64,000 nt of DNA from Symbiodinium natans (Eukaryota; Sar; Dinophyceae; Suessiales; Symbiodiniaceae), in contig CAJNDS010002122.1 in assembly GCA_905221605.1 (NCBI GenBank), positions 344,501 through 408,500 on the forward strand. The letters are read 5' to 3'. Of the stretch, positions 1-9,607 are shown in pieces. The notes beneath the pieces were generated by a model. The model did not search any database and was not told where the DNA came from. It saw only the letters and a list, made by a program, of their open reading frames with translations. The position numbers were made by a program, and so were the translations under genes. Every line of letters starts with the position of its first letter. Position 1 is the first letter of the stretch.

Positions 1-239
1 AATGGGCCGCTCCATCTTAAAACGTTCTGAGACCGTGCTACAAAAACTCTCAACCCTAAACCCCACACCCGTCAAACACCCTCAACCCGTAACCAAAGCC
101 ATAACCCTGAAACCCCGAAACCCAGCAACCCTAGACCCAAAACCCTAAACCCCCTAAACCCAAACCCTAAACACTAAGCCCTAAACCCTAAACCCTAGCC
201 CTAAACCCTAAACCCTAAACCCTAAACCCTGGAACCCGG

Positions 240-315
240 AAACAAAGAGCAGGTCGCTCGCTACACGCGCCGGCGCACGCTCCGGGCTGCGCAGCGGCTG
301 CCGCAGTGCGGCCAT
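240..315 (-). CDS. Candidate first exon, start codon at 315
   Basis: The minus strand reads an ATG in the context CCACCATGGC followed by an open frame beginning MAALRQPLRSPERAPARV, rich in Arg, Ala and Pro, up to the next CCCTAAA-type tract. The context is close to the usual eukaryotic initiation consensus, so this may be the start of a gene that continues off the left edge. It could equally be an internal exon. Product not recognised. Confidence 0.45.
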
Positions 316-660
316 GGTGGAGGGTTTAGGGTTTAGGGTTTAGGGTTTAGGGTTTAGGGTTTAGGGTTTAGGGTTTAGGGTTTAGGGTTTAGGGTTTAGG
401 GTTTAGGGTTTAGGGTTTAGGGTTTAGGGTTTAGGGCTAGGGTTCAGGGCTTCGGGTTTAGGGTTTAGGGTTCAGGGCTAGGGTTTAGAGCTTAGTGTTT
501 AGGGTTTCGGGTTTAGGGTTTAGGGCTAGGGTTTAGGGCTTCGTGTTTAGGGCTTCGAGTTTAGGGTTTGGGGCTAGGGTTTGGGGCTAGGGTTTCGGGC
601 TTAGTGTTTAGGGCTTAGTGTCTAGGGTTTAGGGCTAGGGTTTAGGGCTAGGGTTTAGGG
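316..660. repeat. Long telomere-type array, perfect then degenerate
   Basis: About 17 nearly perfect TTTAGGG units (roughly 325-435) decay into variants such as TTAGGGC, TTCGGG and TTAGTG up to about 660. The perfect core with a decayed flank suggests arrays are added and then erode. Confidence 0.95.
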
Positions 661-724
661 CTTAGCGTTTAGTGTTCGGAACGGTTAGGGGGGTGCAGGG
701 AACTGACCTTTCGGGTTCAGGGAC

Positions 725-769
725 TTAGAACCAGGGCTCCACGTCCGGGCCACGCTTGAAAAGCAGCAC
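725..769 (-). CDS. Exon candidate ending in a stop codon
   Basis: After an AG on the minus strand the frame reads VLLFKRGPDVEPWF and then TAA (725-727). The composition is protein-like and the island is flanked by telomere-type tracts. Product unknown. Confidence 0.4.
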   Translation of the reverse strand: MLLFKRGPDVEPWF

Positions 770-1100
770 TTGGAACCAAAGGCTCGATGAAAAGCCCTAA
801 GCCCGAAACCCTCAACCCTCAACCCTAAACCCTAGACTCACAACCCGAAACCCTAAACCCTAAAACCTAAACCCTGAATGAGACCTCAAAGCTGCAAATC
901 CCCCAACCCCGCAGCCAGGCCCTGTCACCCTGCTCGCCTTGCGTGCAAACATCCCAAACCCTCCCAAAAGAGGCCCTGAAGCCACAACAGTTTCTGAAGT
1001 TTAGCGTTTCGGGTTTTAGGGTTTGGGGTTAGGGTTTGGGGTTTAGGGTTTAGGGTTTCGGGTTTTAGGGTTTGGGGTTCAGGCTTTCAGGTTGGAAGGG

Positions 1101-1165
1101 GGGCGGGCATTTCGGGCTGGCTTGAGGTTTGCGTCATGCGGGTAGTTCAAGGAGGGCCGGGTTAC
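1101..1165 (-). CDS. Exon candidate
   Basis: The minus strand after TTAG reads VTRPSLNYPHDANLKPARN without a stop. No family recognised. Confidence 0.4.
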
Positions 1166-1640
1166 CTAAGAAGAAGCCCTTAACTGGCCCTTAACCTTAA
1201 ACCCGAAACACCCAAGACCCTAAACCCTAAACCCTAAACCCTAAACCCTAAACCCTAAACCTTAAACCCGAAACACTAAACCCAAAAATCCCTCAAAGCA
1301 AAAATCCATTCCGACTGGCCGGGGCTGAGTGTCCTGTCTCCCTTAAGTGGGGTTTAGGGTTTAGGGTTTTAGGGTTTTAGGGTTTTAGGGTTTTAGGGTT
1401 TGAGGGTTTGAGGGTTTGAGGGTTTGAGGGTTTTAGGGTTTTAGGGTTTTAGCGTTTTGGGTTGTGGACCCAATTGGAACTTAAGGGAGTCCCTAGTTAT
1501 GGCATATTGGGGTCTCTGGCACATCCACCGGAGCACACATCGTGCACTCTCAAATGGGAAAAGCCCTGAACCCTAAATCCTAAACCCCAAACCCTAAACC
1601 CTAAGCCCTAAACCCTAAACCCTAAACCCATAAGGGTATC

Positions 1641-1701
1641 CAGACAAAGCCCATTGCGAGGCCCCCGGACTCAGCAGACACCAGCCCGTGACCTTCTCCA
1701 C
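1641..1701 (-). CDS. Exon candidate
   Basis: The minus strand after CCAG reads VEKVTGWCLLSPGASQWALS, ending at a CCCTAAA-type tract. Trp, Cys and Lys content argues against repeat translation. Product unknown. Confidence 0.45.
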
Positions 1702-2039
1702 CTGGTTTGGGGTTTAGGGTTTAGGGTTTAGGGTTTAGGGTCTTTCGGGCTTACAGGGTTTATAGCGTTCATTTTGGGGTTTGTAGGGTTTTAAAGTGTT
1801 TTTGGTGTTTTTTGTGAACTGGATTCCCAGCGTTGAGTTCGGGGTTTAGTGTTCCTGGGGTTTATAGGGTTCATAAGGTTTATAGAGTGTACAGGGTTTA
1901 CAGGGTTTATGGGGTTTGTAGGGTTTACGGGGTTTATAGAGTTTCCATTTTTTGGTGGGGTTTATAGGGCGGGCTTTTAGCACCAAGGCTTCCTAAGCCC
2001 GAAACCCGAGAAGCCCTGCCCCCACAGTGTCTCAAGATG

Positions 2040-2117
2040 AGTTTAGGGTTTAGGGTTTAGGGTTTAGGGTTTAGGGTTTAGGGTTTAGGGTTTAGGGTTT
2101 AGGGTTTAGGGTTTAGG
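2040..2117. repeat. Telomere-type array (about 11 units)
   Basis: Near-perfect TTTAGGG repeats directly border the coding fragment that follows at higher coordinates. Confidence 0.95.
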
Positions 2118-2118
2118 T

Positions 2119-2390
2119 TATGCTCAGTTCTCTCCCACCATCCTTGTCTTGGATGAAGTGCTGGACGCATCGGGCCAACTCTCCTTTGCACATGCGGTGT
2201 TTTGACTCCGTAGGCCAGCAAGAAAGTACGAGGTCCTGCCGGCGGTATTGCTCTGGAAGGTGGAGGCGGTGATGGTGCTTAGGTCTCTCCAGGCCGTCGT
2301 AAGCCTCGCAGAAGGACCGCTGGTGTCTTTTCTGCGCTGCATCCAGAAGGACCCAGTCCTGAGTGTGGGACATTAAAAAATTCCAAGTTT
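2119..2390 (-). CDS. Coding fragment with PKHHHRLHLPEQYRR motif
   Basis: This is one of the longest non-repeat open frames in the window (about 90 codons, minus strand). It contains SFCEAYDGLERPKHHHRLHL, then a Tyr-Arg-Arg, and later PTESKHRMCKGELARCVQHF. A KHH-x-LHLP block followed by an E-x-KHR block resembles, by my recollection, a repeated dinoflagellate protein family and loosely the PKHHxxLHYP block of some plant CACTA-type transposases. The frame runs into a telomere-type array at its 3' end, so it is probably a fragment or a single exon. Mobile-element origin is inference. Confidence 0.5.
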
Positions 2391-2448
2391 TCAGCTTGAA
2401 CCCCAATCTCTATAAACCCCGAACCCTAAACCCTAAACCGACGCACCC

Positions 2449-2514
2449 TGTCAGGGTGTTGGGCTGAGGGTCTCTTCGAGCCTTGAGAGGGGATATTTTG
2501 TCCGAGGTGTGTGT
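2449..2514 (-). CDS. Exon candidate
   Basis: The minus strand reads LGQNIPSQGSKRPSAQHPDR up to a possible AG|G boundary near 2449. The composition is linker-like. It lies between the coding fragment at 2.1-2.4 kb and the dinucleotide repeat at 2.5-2.9 kb. Confidence 0.4.
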
Positions 2515-2735
2515 ATATATATATGTACACGGAAACATGTGCATGCTGGAAGAACAAAATTACATAAATCAAGCTGAAAATATGTATACGTGTGCACATA
2601 TATATATATATATGTATATGTATGCAACATGCTTTTCTTGATTCACATTGGCATCTGCACATGCAGAAATGCATATGTACACATGTATACATGCACACAC
2701 ACGCACACACACACACACACACGCACACGCACACG

Positions 2736-2781
<46 letters not shown>

Positions 2782-2905
2782 ACCACCCACACACACACAC
2801 ACACACACACACGTATATGTAAATGTATTTATATATGCATTATGTACATACATGTGAGCTGCGTGTATGTATGTGTGTATATATATATATACATACATAT
2901 TTATA
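2510..2905. repeat. Compound (TA)n / (CA)n microsatellite
   Basis: TA-rich tracts flank a long CA/CACACG tract (about 2694-2812) with an internal CCACCACCCA interruption. The Thr-His and Val-Cys frames across it are artefacts. Confidence 0.95.
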
Positions 2906-2956
2906 GGAGATAAAAATGAACTGCGCGCTGGTAGCAAAAATGGCATCCGGACTTAC

Positions 2957-2999
2957 AGCTTCCTCAGGCAAAGGGTCTAGGAGCTGGCGGTGTAGGGAC
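2957..2999 (-). CDS. Exon candidate with GTAAGT donor
   Basis: After CAG the minus strand reads one base and then SLHRQLLDPLPEEA, followed exactly by a consensus GTAAGT donor. The 43-base length is phase-consistent (1+42). Product unknown. Confidence 0.55.
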
Positions 3000-3039
3000 C
3001 TGGGGGGAGGACATGAGGGCCTCCAGTCTAATGAAGCCC

Positions 3040-3196
3040 GAAACCCCCTAAACCCTAAACCCTAAACCCTAAACCCTAAACCCTAAACCCTAAACCCTAA
3101 ACCCTGAACCCTGAACCCTAAACCCTAAACCCTAAACCCTAAACCCTAAACCCTAAACCCTAAACCCTAAACCCTAAACCCTAAACCCTAAACCTA
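3040..3196. repeat. CCCTAAA array (about 20 units)
   Basis: A nearly perfect array ending at the 3' edge of the exon at 3194. On the minus strand the exon runs straight into GTTTAGGG, which would supply the donor GT. Confidence 0.95.
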
Positions 3197-3266
3197 ACTG
3201 GCTGCCTAGAGAGCCCACGAACCGCAGCAGCCGCCGCAGGAGAGAGCGACCTCGGAGGGCGCAATA
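3194..3266 (-). CDS. Exon candidate
   Basis: After ACAG the minus strand reads YCALRGRSLLRRLLRFVGSL, basic and hydrophobic, then a GTTTAGGG donor. Another frame is also open for part of the length. Confidence 0.45.
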
Positions 3267-3281
3267 CTGTTGCGGATGCCA

Positions 3282-3475
3282 AAAAGCCCTATGTCCCTTA
3301 AGGAGTATTCCACCAAAACTACAGGGTTTAGGGTTTAGGGTTTAGGGTTTAGGGTTTAGGGTTTAGGAGGGTTTAGGGTGGTTTAGGGTGGTTTAGGGTT
3401 GTTTCGGGTTTAGGGTACCATATAGGGATCCTGCATATGATTTAAGGTCTCTTCCTCAATTATCGGGCTCTCTGG
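3282..3475. mobile_element. Palindromic MITE-like element (family 1) split by telomere array
   Basis: The left arm (aaaaagccctatgtccctta) and the right arm (ttaaggtctcttcctcaatta followed by cgggctctctggg) are degenerate copies of the family 1 ends AGAGCCCAATACCCCTTA and complement. Between them sits a TTTAGGG array (about 3324-3410). The element fills most of the intron between the exon candidates at 3518-3612 and 3194-3266. Confidence 0.6.
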
Positions 3476-3517
3476 GTAACCAGAGGGTGGCGGGATGTGG
3501 CGGGTTTAGTGTTTCGG

Positions 3518-3612
3518 GGAGCCGCCGACGCCGGAAATCGGAGACGGCGCCCTAAAACGCCCTGACCACCCTCCTGAACCCAAGGCATCGTGGAAGCTGC
3601 CATGGGTTCTTG
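3518..3612 (-). CDS. Exon candidate (Gly/Ser-rich)
   Basis: The minus strand reads THGSFHDALGSGGWSGRFRA followed by a Pro-Ser-Gly stretch. It is open throughout and flanked by repeat. Product unknown. Confidence 0.45.
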
Positions 3613-3911
3613 TTTCAACCCTAACGGTTTAGGGTTTAGGGTTCAGGGTTTAGGGTTTAGGGTTTAGAGTGTAAGAAGCCCACCGGAAACCTAACCCAGA
3701 ACCCTAAACCTTGAACCCAAAATCTCGCGGCCCAAAGCCCTGCAAGCACTAGAAAACCGCAAACCCTAAACCCTCAAGCGCCAAAACGCAGAGTTGGAGA
3801 AGTCAGTCTACTATACTCCCCCTAGAACCTGAATAGAAATAACATTGTTCTATCCTCTTGGGTTTGATATAAACAACAATAAAAGATGATTCCCAAGGGG
3901 GATATAGCCTA

Positions 3912-3966
3912 AGGTCCCCGCGATCGTCGGCCTTCTGTCCGGGCGCCAGGGCGGCGCTGGCCCTGC
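3912..3966 (-). CDS. Exon candidate
   Basis: After CCTAG the minus strand reads GRASAALAPGQKADDRGDLR. GC-rich, with composition like an exposed linker. Confidence 0.35.
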
Positions 3967-4134
3967 CTAGGGTTCAGGGTTTAGGGCTTCAGGGGTTTTA
4001 AGGGTTTTAGGGTTTAGGGTTTAGGGTTTAGGGTTTAGGGTTTAGGGCTACGCGTCAGTTCCTCTCTGAGCATATGCCGACATCAGACGGAGAAATCGCC
4101 TCTGCAACACTCTGTTAAACCGACGACCTTCAGG

Positions 4135-4224
4135 TCAGCAGTGATTTCAGTCTCGACAAGCTTGAAGCGTTGCTGTCTGCAAGCAGCGTTCGGAAATGCT
4201 TTAGGAGCGCTGTCCACAAAACTC
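4135..4224 (-). CDS. Candidate terminal exon
   Basis: The minus strand reads VLWTALLKHFRTLLADSNAS then SLSRLKSLLT and TGA (4135-4137). It looks like an amphipathic helix. An in-frame stop with no closer donor suggests a C-terminus. Confidence 0.45.
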
Positions 4225-4449
4225 TGAGTCCTGGACCCGGAACCCTAACCCCAAAACCCTAAGTCGTAGACCCTGAACCCTATTCACTTTCAAGAGCGCC
4301 AAAGCTTGCACTCCAAATCGAAACGTGCCAATTGGGACCTCATCATTCTGAAGAAGCCCGAACTTCTGCAATATTCCTTTGACCCTAAACCCTAAACCCT
4401 TAACCCGAAACCCTAAACCCTGAACCCTAAACCCTGAACCCTAGGGATG

Positions 4450-4509
4450 TTCCGGCGGCGGGCGCTCTGCGGCCGTCGACTTCTTCGCCGGTAGGGAGGA
4501 GCTGGGCAC
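4450..4509 (-). CDS. Exon candidate (linker-like)
   Basis: After CCGAG the minus strand reads VPSSSLPAKKSTAAERPPPE. The opposite strand is also open here (SGGGRSAAVDFFAGREELG), so the strand assignment rests on agreement with neighbours. Confidence 0.35.
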
Positions 4510-4694
4510 CTCGGGTTGAGGGCTGTAAGTGTTTAGGGTTTAGGCTTTAGGGTTTAGGGTTTTAGGGTTCAAGGTTCAGGGTTCAGGGTTCAGGGTTTAG
4601 GGTTTAGGGTTTAGGGTTTAGGGCAAGTTTAGGGTTTAGGCGTTTTGGTCCTTGTGGTTTTGGGGGGTTTAGGGCTTCAAGAGGAAGTGCGTCA

Positions 4695-4805
4695 GAAACC
4701 CTCAACTCGACCCGGGAGTAGCCTAGGAATAGAAAGGGCATCCTTTTGGTTTTTAATGGGGGTTCTAAGGGAACCCCAATCCAAAAACATGAAAAAAAGG
4801 GGCCT
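4695..4805. mobile_element. Palindromic MITE-like element (family 6)
   Basis: Arms 'gcctaggaatagaaagggc' and 'aaaaaaaggggcc' flank 'gggttctaagggaacccc'. The element at 41224-41320 has the same order. Both strands are open by chance, so the frames here are not genes. Confidence 0.55.
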
Positions 4806-5067
4806 TCAACCAGCCTGCATCGGACAGGTTTGGGGTGTTGGAAAGCTGAACCCCAACAACCCGAAAATCCCAAAAACCCAAACACCCAACTCTAAACCCT
4901 AAACCCTAAACTCTAAACCCTAAACCCCTAAGTCACCTCAGCCCTTCGGCCTTCAGGGTTTAGGATTTTAGGGCTTAGGGTTTTGGGGCTTCGAGCTTAG
5001 GGCTAGGGTTTAGGGTTGTTGAAGTTTAGTGTTTAGAGTTTAAGGTTTAGGGTTTAGGGTTTAGGGT

Positions 5068-5099
<32 letters not shown>

Positions 5100-5169
5100 G
5101 TTCCCTTCCTCCGCCCCCCTTCCCCAGTACAAAATTCTTGCTTCATGGGGTACATAAGGTTGGCCGAAT

Positions 5170-5240
5170 TTACGTCCGAAACAAGGCCATAAGGATCCGC
5201 CTCCCAAGGCGCCACCCAAACAGCTCAACAAAGCTCGGCA
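5170..5240 (-). CDS. Candidate terminal exon
   Basis: After TTAG the minus strand reads PSFVELFGWRLGRRILMALF, then Arg-Thr and TAA (5170-5172). The composition is strongly protein-like (Phe, Trp, Met). Product unknown. Confidence 0.5.
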
Positions 5241-5308
5241 CTAAGTATGGGAACATAAACCCGAAACCCCAAACCCTAAACCCTAAATCCTAAACCCCAA
5301 ACCCAGAA

Positions 5309-5493
5309 CCCCCGCGCAAGGTAGCTTATAGAGGGGCTTATAAGTGGGTTATAAGTACAGTTATCATTGGCCAATAAGTACCCCTAAACCCTAAACCCTA
5401 AACCCCAAACCCCAAAGCCCAAACCCTTAACCCTAAACCCTAAACCCCAAACAGTACCACGAACCTCCAAGTAGGGCCCGCGCAAGGTAGCTT
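5309..5493. mobile_element. Family 3 palindromic element flanked by 17-bp direct repeat
   Basis: The element arms (ataagtgggttataagtaca ... accacgaacctccaagtag) belong to family 3 and contain an internal CCCTAAA tract. The 17-mer cccgcgcaaggtagctt occurs on both sides (from about 5310 and from about 5477). The right copy is the end of an exon candidate, so an exon tail appears duplicated across the insertion. Confidence 0.6.
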
Positions 5494-5560
5494 GCCAGGT
5501 GCGGCAAGAGTTGGGTCCAGTCGAGTCCGGCGCCTGCCTTGTAGTGCAAGGAGATGGCTT
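5476..5560 (-). CDS. Exon candidate abutting a family 3 element
   Basis: After AAAAG the minus strand reads EAISLHYKAGAGLDWTQLLP, then HLASYLARA, up to the edge of the family 3 element. GC-type donor choices lie at the junction. Strong protein-like composition; product not recognised. Confidence 0.6.
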
Positions 5561-5569
5561 CTTTTGGAG

Positions 5570-5648
5570 GTTTAGGGTTTAGGGTTTAGGGTTTAGGGTT
5601 TAGGGTTTAGGGTTTAGGGTTTAGGGTTTAGGGTTTAGGGTTTAGGGA
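5570..5648. repeat. Telomere-type array (about 11 units)
   Basis: Near-perfect TTTAGGG units immediately upstream (in the minus sense) of the exon at 5476-5560. Confidence 0.95.
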
Positions 5649-5884
5649 CTAGGGCTCAGGGTCCAGAACCCCTTGCACCCCAACTCCTTCATTAAACTTC
5701 CTTGCTTCCGTGCTTGCCATTGAATCCCTCAAGCCTCAGAACCGTCAATCAAAACCTAAACCAATATTCAGTTTAGGGTTTAGGGTTTAGGGTGTAGGGT
5801 TTGGGGTTCGGGGTTTAAGTTTAGGGGGGGGGGGGGGGGTAAGTTTTATGGCTAGGGTTTAGGATTCTGGGCGCAAGGAACTTC

Positions 5885-6050
5885 GAGCCTTGCGAAAAGC
5901 CTCGACCATCCACCCCAGCCCCACTTTCTCCTCCCCGTGGCAGAACATCACACAAGTGGCAGCGGCAGCTGTTGCTACCCGACATAGCCCTCAATAAGCT
6001 ACCGAAGGGCTCTTTTGTAGCACATTTTGGGGGTAGTACACGAGAATCCC
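5885..6050 (-). CDS. Exon candidate with Cys-rich stretch
   Basis: A minus-strand open frame includes KCATKEPFGSLLRAMSGSNS and CRCHLCDVLPRGGESG. Its length and Cys spacing are unusual for chance, but the flanks are G-runs and repeats. Moderate call. Confidence 0.4.
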
Positions 6051-6420
6051 CCCCTATAACTAACCCCAAATGGAACTACATTGGAGTCTTTGGGTACATA
6101 GTGGGTACCATCCTTAAACCCGAAGCCGAGGGGCACTTCGGGGGGGGGGGGGGGGGGGGGGCGGGGGCGGGCCTTGGCACCCCCAGAGGGCAGGGCTTTA
6201 GGGTTTTGTTTTTGGGTTTTTTGGGGGGGTTTAGGGTTTGGGGGTTTTAGGGCACTAGTGGGATTCGGGTTTCTACCTGCTTGTGGTTTTGGTGCACTAA
6301 CTTTAGCCGTTAGCTGAAGCATGGATGTTTAGGGTTTGGGTTCTTCCACTTGCCGCAGCCATCGCCCAGCAAGGTTTGGTTTAGGGTTGATTGGTAGGCT
6401 TGGGGGGGGGGGGGGGTTGA

Positions 6421-6500
6421 GGACATGGTGTCCAAGTAAGCCCCCAGACCTGGAAACTTCAAGAAACCCAGGCAGAGATAAAAAAGGGCCAAGCCAAACA
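6421..6500 (-). CDS. Exon candidate (hydrophobic)
   Basis: The minus strand reads LALFYLCLGFLKFPGLGAYL, which could span a membrane. No clear splice sites. Low confidence. Confidence 0.25.
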
Positions 6501-6801
6501 AGTTGAAGCCTAAACCCTATAAACCCTAAACCCGAAACCCTAAACCCTGAAAATCACTGAAGGCCCCTCGAGAAAACTGGCAGCCGCTAAGGCATGCAGG
6601 GCCGAAGCTAGCGCACATGGACACACGGAAAGACAAACAACAGAACTCCTAGAACCTCAGTCACCTCAATCCTGAACCCTAAACCCTAGACCCTAAACCC
6701 TATAATCCTAAACCCTAAACCCTGAACCCTAAACCCTAAACCCTCAACCCTAAACCCTAAACCCTATAATCCTAAACCCTAAACCCTAAACCCTAAATCC
6801 C

Positions 6802-6870
6802 ATCACTTGGCTGCCCCGCATCGCGCCATTTCTCGAGTTGGTTGACCACGTGGCCCGCAAGCGACGGGTC
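6802..6870 (-). CDS. Exon candidate
   Basis: After TTCAG the minus strand reads DPSLAGHVVNQLEKWRDAGQ, then Pro-Ser-Asp. Good coding composition; product unknown. A CCCTAAA array follows at the 3' side and a TTTAGGG array (6901-6970) lies on the 5' side. Confidence 0.55.
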
Positions 6871-7734
6871 CTGAAGGCCTGTGCGGGATAGGGGATTACA
6901 TAGGTTTAGGGTTTAGGGTTTAGGGTTTAGGGTTTAGGGTTTAGGGTTTAGGGTTTAGGGTTTAGGGTTTCGGCTGGGTTACGAGAGTTTAACTTCAGCT
7001 CTGTGAGGATGCTCCTTGAATATGAATGTATGCATACACACACACACACTTTTTTTGCTCGTGGAATTTCTAAGTTGTGTTTTACGTAACGTAGGCACTT
7101 GTTGCTTGACTTGCTTGCTTATCTCTTTTTTACTAGGATGGCCCTTAAAACCCTCTGAATCATCTTCCGAAATAGGGTCGCCATAGAAGCAATCAAGGAA
7201 AATATATAGACATAGAATGCCCCAAGTTGACCTACCGAGTTAGGTTATCGTAGTGAGCCTGGAGCAAGCACTCCTGCAAGAAGACCGCAACGAAAGCACC
7301 ATCAAGGTCGGACCCCGAAAGCTATGCGAACCCGATGCCCATTCATTACGGGAAATCATTAAAAGTACACAAAGGACCCCTGGTATGATTTAAGAAGCCC
7401 TAAACCCTAAACCCTAAATTCTTAAATCCTAAACCCGCTATGTTCCTCATGGAAGGCTCTTTGAGTGGAAGGTCTAGGGGCGGGAGGGGGCGAGGCAAGC
7501 TCGATGACGGGGCTGGCTAAGGTTTGGGGTTTAGGCTTAAGGGTTTAGGGTTTTGGGTTTAGGGCTTAGGGTCTAGGGTCTAGGCCGTAGGGATGAAGTT
7601 CAAGGCAACTTCCTCAGCTAAAGAGATTGAGAAACCAGGACACCCTTCTTGTTTCAGCAGGGCCGAGAGGACACCAAAACCTTTCATAAGTTATTTTACT
7701 TCGAACATCCCCACCCTCTCTTGGTAGAGATACT

Positions 7735-8075
7735 CTGGGGTTGGGCACTCCAGGGAGACTCTGGGCTGCACTCCGGGGGTTGGGCACTCCGGGGGTTGGG
7801 CACTCCAGGGAGACTTGGGGTCGAATCTGGGGCGTGCACTCTGGGCAATCTGGGGTTGGGCTATTCAGGGAGACTCTGGGGTTGGGCACTCCCTCTTGGG
7901 GCTTGGGGTGGGGCACTGCCGGGAGACTCTGGGGCTGCGCACTCCGGGGACACTCTGGGTTTGGGCACACTCCGCGGAGACTCTGGGGTTGGGCACTCCA
8001 GGGAGACTCTGGAGTTGGGCTCCAAGAACACTCTAAAGTTGGGCACTCCAGGACACTTTGGGGTTGGGCACAGGG
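7735..8075. repeat. Minisatellite, about 25-bp unit
   Basis: Imperfect tandem copies of a unit containing ggggttgggcactccaggga and 'gactct'. It makes long false frames on both strands (Gly-Trp-Ala and Pro-Gln-Ser strings). Confidence 0.9.
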
Positions 8076-8240
8076 ATGAGCGAGGAGTAGACTGGGCAAG
8101 GAGAAGAGTTCCGGGCGAGGAGAAGAGTTCCGGGCGATGAGAAGAGTTGAGTTTAAAATCTAACAACCCCACACCGAGGGTGGGGAATGACAATGGTATC
8201 CATGTGTGCCACTCGCTCTTTTCGTAATGATTGGCGCCCG

Positions 8241-8384
8241 TCAGAAATGGCCCAGGACAGAATCTGCTCCCTGGTCCCCCGTGTCCAAGACGAACTTCTG
8301 GATCATGGGCTTTAAGCGCTCTTGCCTCTTCAGGCAGTTCTCAGCCGAAGAGCCTTCGGGCTCCGCGGAGAAACGCCCGGAATC
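8241..8384 (-). CDS. Candidate terminal exon (48 codons with stop)
   Basis: After CTAG the minus strand reads DSGRFSAEPEGSSAENCLKR, then QERLKPMIQKFVLDTGDQ and further to TGA (8241-8243). The 144 bases are an exact multiple of three from the acceptor. One of the better isolated exons; probably the C-terminus of an unrecognised protein. Confidence 0.6.
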   Translation of the reverse strand, partial: DSGRFSAEPEGSSAENCLKRQERLKPMIQKFVLDTGDQGADSVLGHF

Positions 8385-8431
8385 CTAGAGCAACACCCGT
8401 CAGTGGCTGGAGGGTCCTTAACAACAACACC

Positions 8432-8545
8432 CCCCAAGGTTTAGGGTTTAGGGTTTAGGGTTTAGGGTTTAGGGTTTAGGGTTCAGGGTTTAGGGTTTAG
8501 GGTTTAGGGTTTAGGGTTTAGGGTTTAGGGTTTAGGGTTTAGGGA
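8432..8545. repeat. Telomere-type array (about 15 units)
   Basis: TTTAGGG units with a single TTCAGGG variant, followed by a short C-rich spacer and then CCCTAAA arrays at 8640-8705. Confidence 0.95.
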
Positions 8546-9024
8546 ACCCCCCCCACCCCCACCCACCCCAAGACAACCTAAACCGCCCTAAGCCCTAGCC
8601 TAGACCTTCAGATCCCAGGACCCTATATAAACCTTCAGATCCTAGGACCCTAAACCCTAAACCCTAAACCCTAAACCCTAAACCCTAAACCCTAAACCCT
8701 AAACCCTCAGAGCCTGGGACCCCAAACCTTCAGACCCTCGAGCCATTAAGAGCCCCACCAAGGTACTCTTCAGGATCCTTAGATAAGGCTCTATAGTATA
8801 GGGTTCAAGGTTTAGGGTTTAGGGTTTAGGGTTTAGGGTTTAGGGTTTAGGGTTTGGGGTGTAGCCTAAGCCCCCTAAACCTTGAAGGGTCTTCTAGAGG
8901 CCGAAAACACAAAACCCCTGACCCTACAATGTTTGGCAACCCCTCGAACCCTAAACCGTAAAACCCCCAAACGCCCTTTTCATGCTCAGACCCTCAAGCC
9001 TAAAACCCCAAGCGCCCTTACATC

Positions 9025-9432
9025 CCTAAACCCTAAACCCTAAACCCTAAACCCTAAACCCTAAACCCTAAACCCTAAACCCTATAAACCCTATAAACCC
9101 TAAACCCTAAACCCTAAACCCTATAAACCCTAAACCCTAAACCCTAAACCCTAAACCCCATAAACCCTAAACCCTATAAACCTGCCTAAAACCTAACCCT
9201 ATAACCCTAAACCCTAAACCCTAAACCCTAAAACCCTAAACCCTAAACCCTAAACCCTATAAACCCTAAACCCTAAACCCTATAAACCCTGAACCCTAAA
9301 CCCTAAACCCTAAACCCTAAACCCTATAAACCCTAAACCCTAAACCCTAAACCCTAAACCCTATAAACCCTAAACCCTAAACCCTAAACCCTAAAAACCC
9401 TAAAAACCCTAAAAACCCTAAACCCTAAACCC
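9025..9432. repeat. CCCTAAA / CCCTATAAA mixed array
   Basis: About 400 bases of CCCTAAA with periodic CCCTATAAA and CCCTAAAAA variants. The higher-order mixing implies local expansion of variant units rather than fresh telomerase addition alone. It ends at the exon at 9432. Confidence 0.95.
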
Positions 9433-9535
9433 GCCCGCCACCCCTCTCATCTCTGTTGGGGTAGGCGGGCGCAGTCGAGCGCTCAGCGAGACCACGGCAG
9501 GCTCTGCTGGGCTGCAGAGCCTGCCAGGCACACTC
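9432..9535 (-). CDS. Exon candidate
   Basis: After CTCAG the minus strand reads ECAWQALQPSRACRGLAERS, then TAPAYPNRDERGGGR, and runs into GGTTTAGGG. Strong composition; product unknown. Confidence 0.55.
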
Positions 9536-9607
9536 CTGAGAGGGTCGCCTAGCTAGAGTCGCCTAGCTCGTCTCAGATAAATATTAGTACCCGAGGGGGA
9601 TCCTTTT

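Noticed and set aside
316-660. True telomere / chromosome end
   Set aside because: Arrays of both orientations recur across the whole window with coding islands on either side; this is interstitial.
2426-2946. Cys-Val and Thr-His frames around the CA repeat
   Set aside because: Pure microsatellite translation on both strands.
7121-7385. Plus-strand frame reading EQALLQEDRNESTIKVGPRK
   Set aside because: Low-GC region ending in element-like sequence (ggtatgatttaag), no acceptor or donor pair, and opposite to the gene strand.
7614-8140. Frames of 110-163 codons on both strands
   Set aside because: Minisatellite with a 25-base period; repeated Pro-Gln-Ser and Gly-Trp-Ala units, open on both strands, no splice sites.
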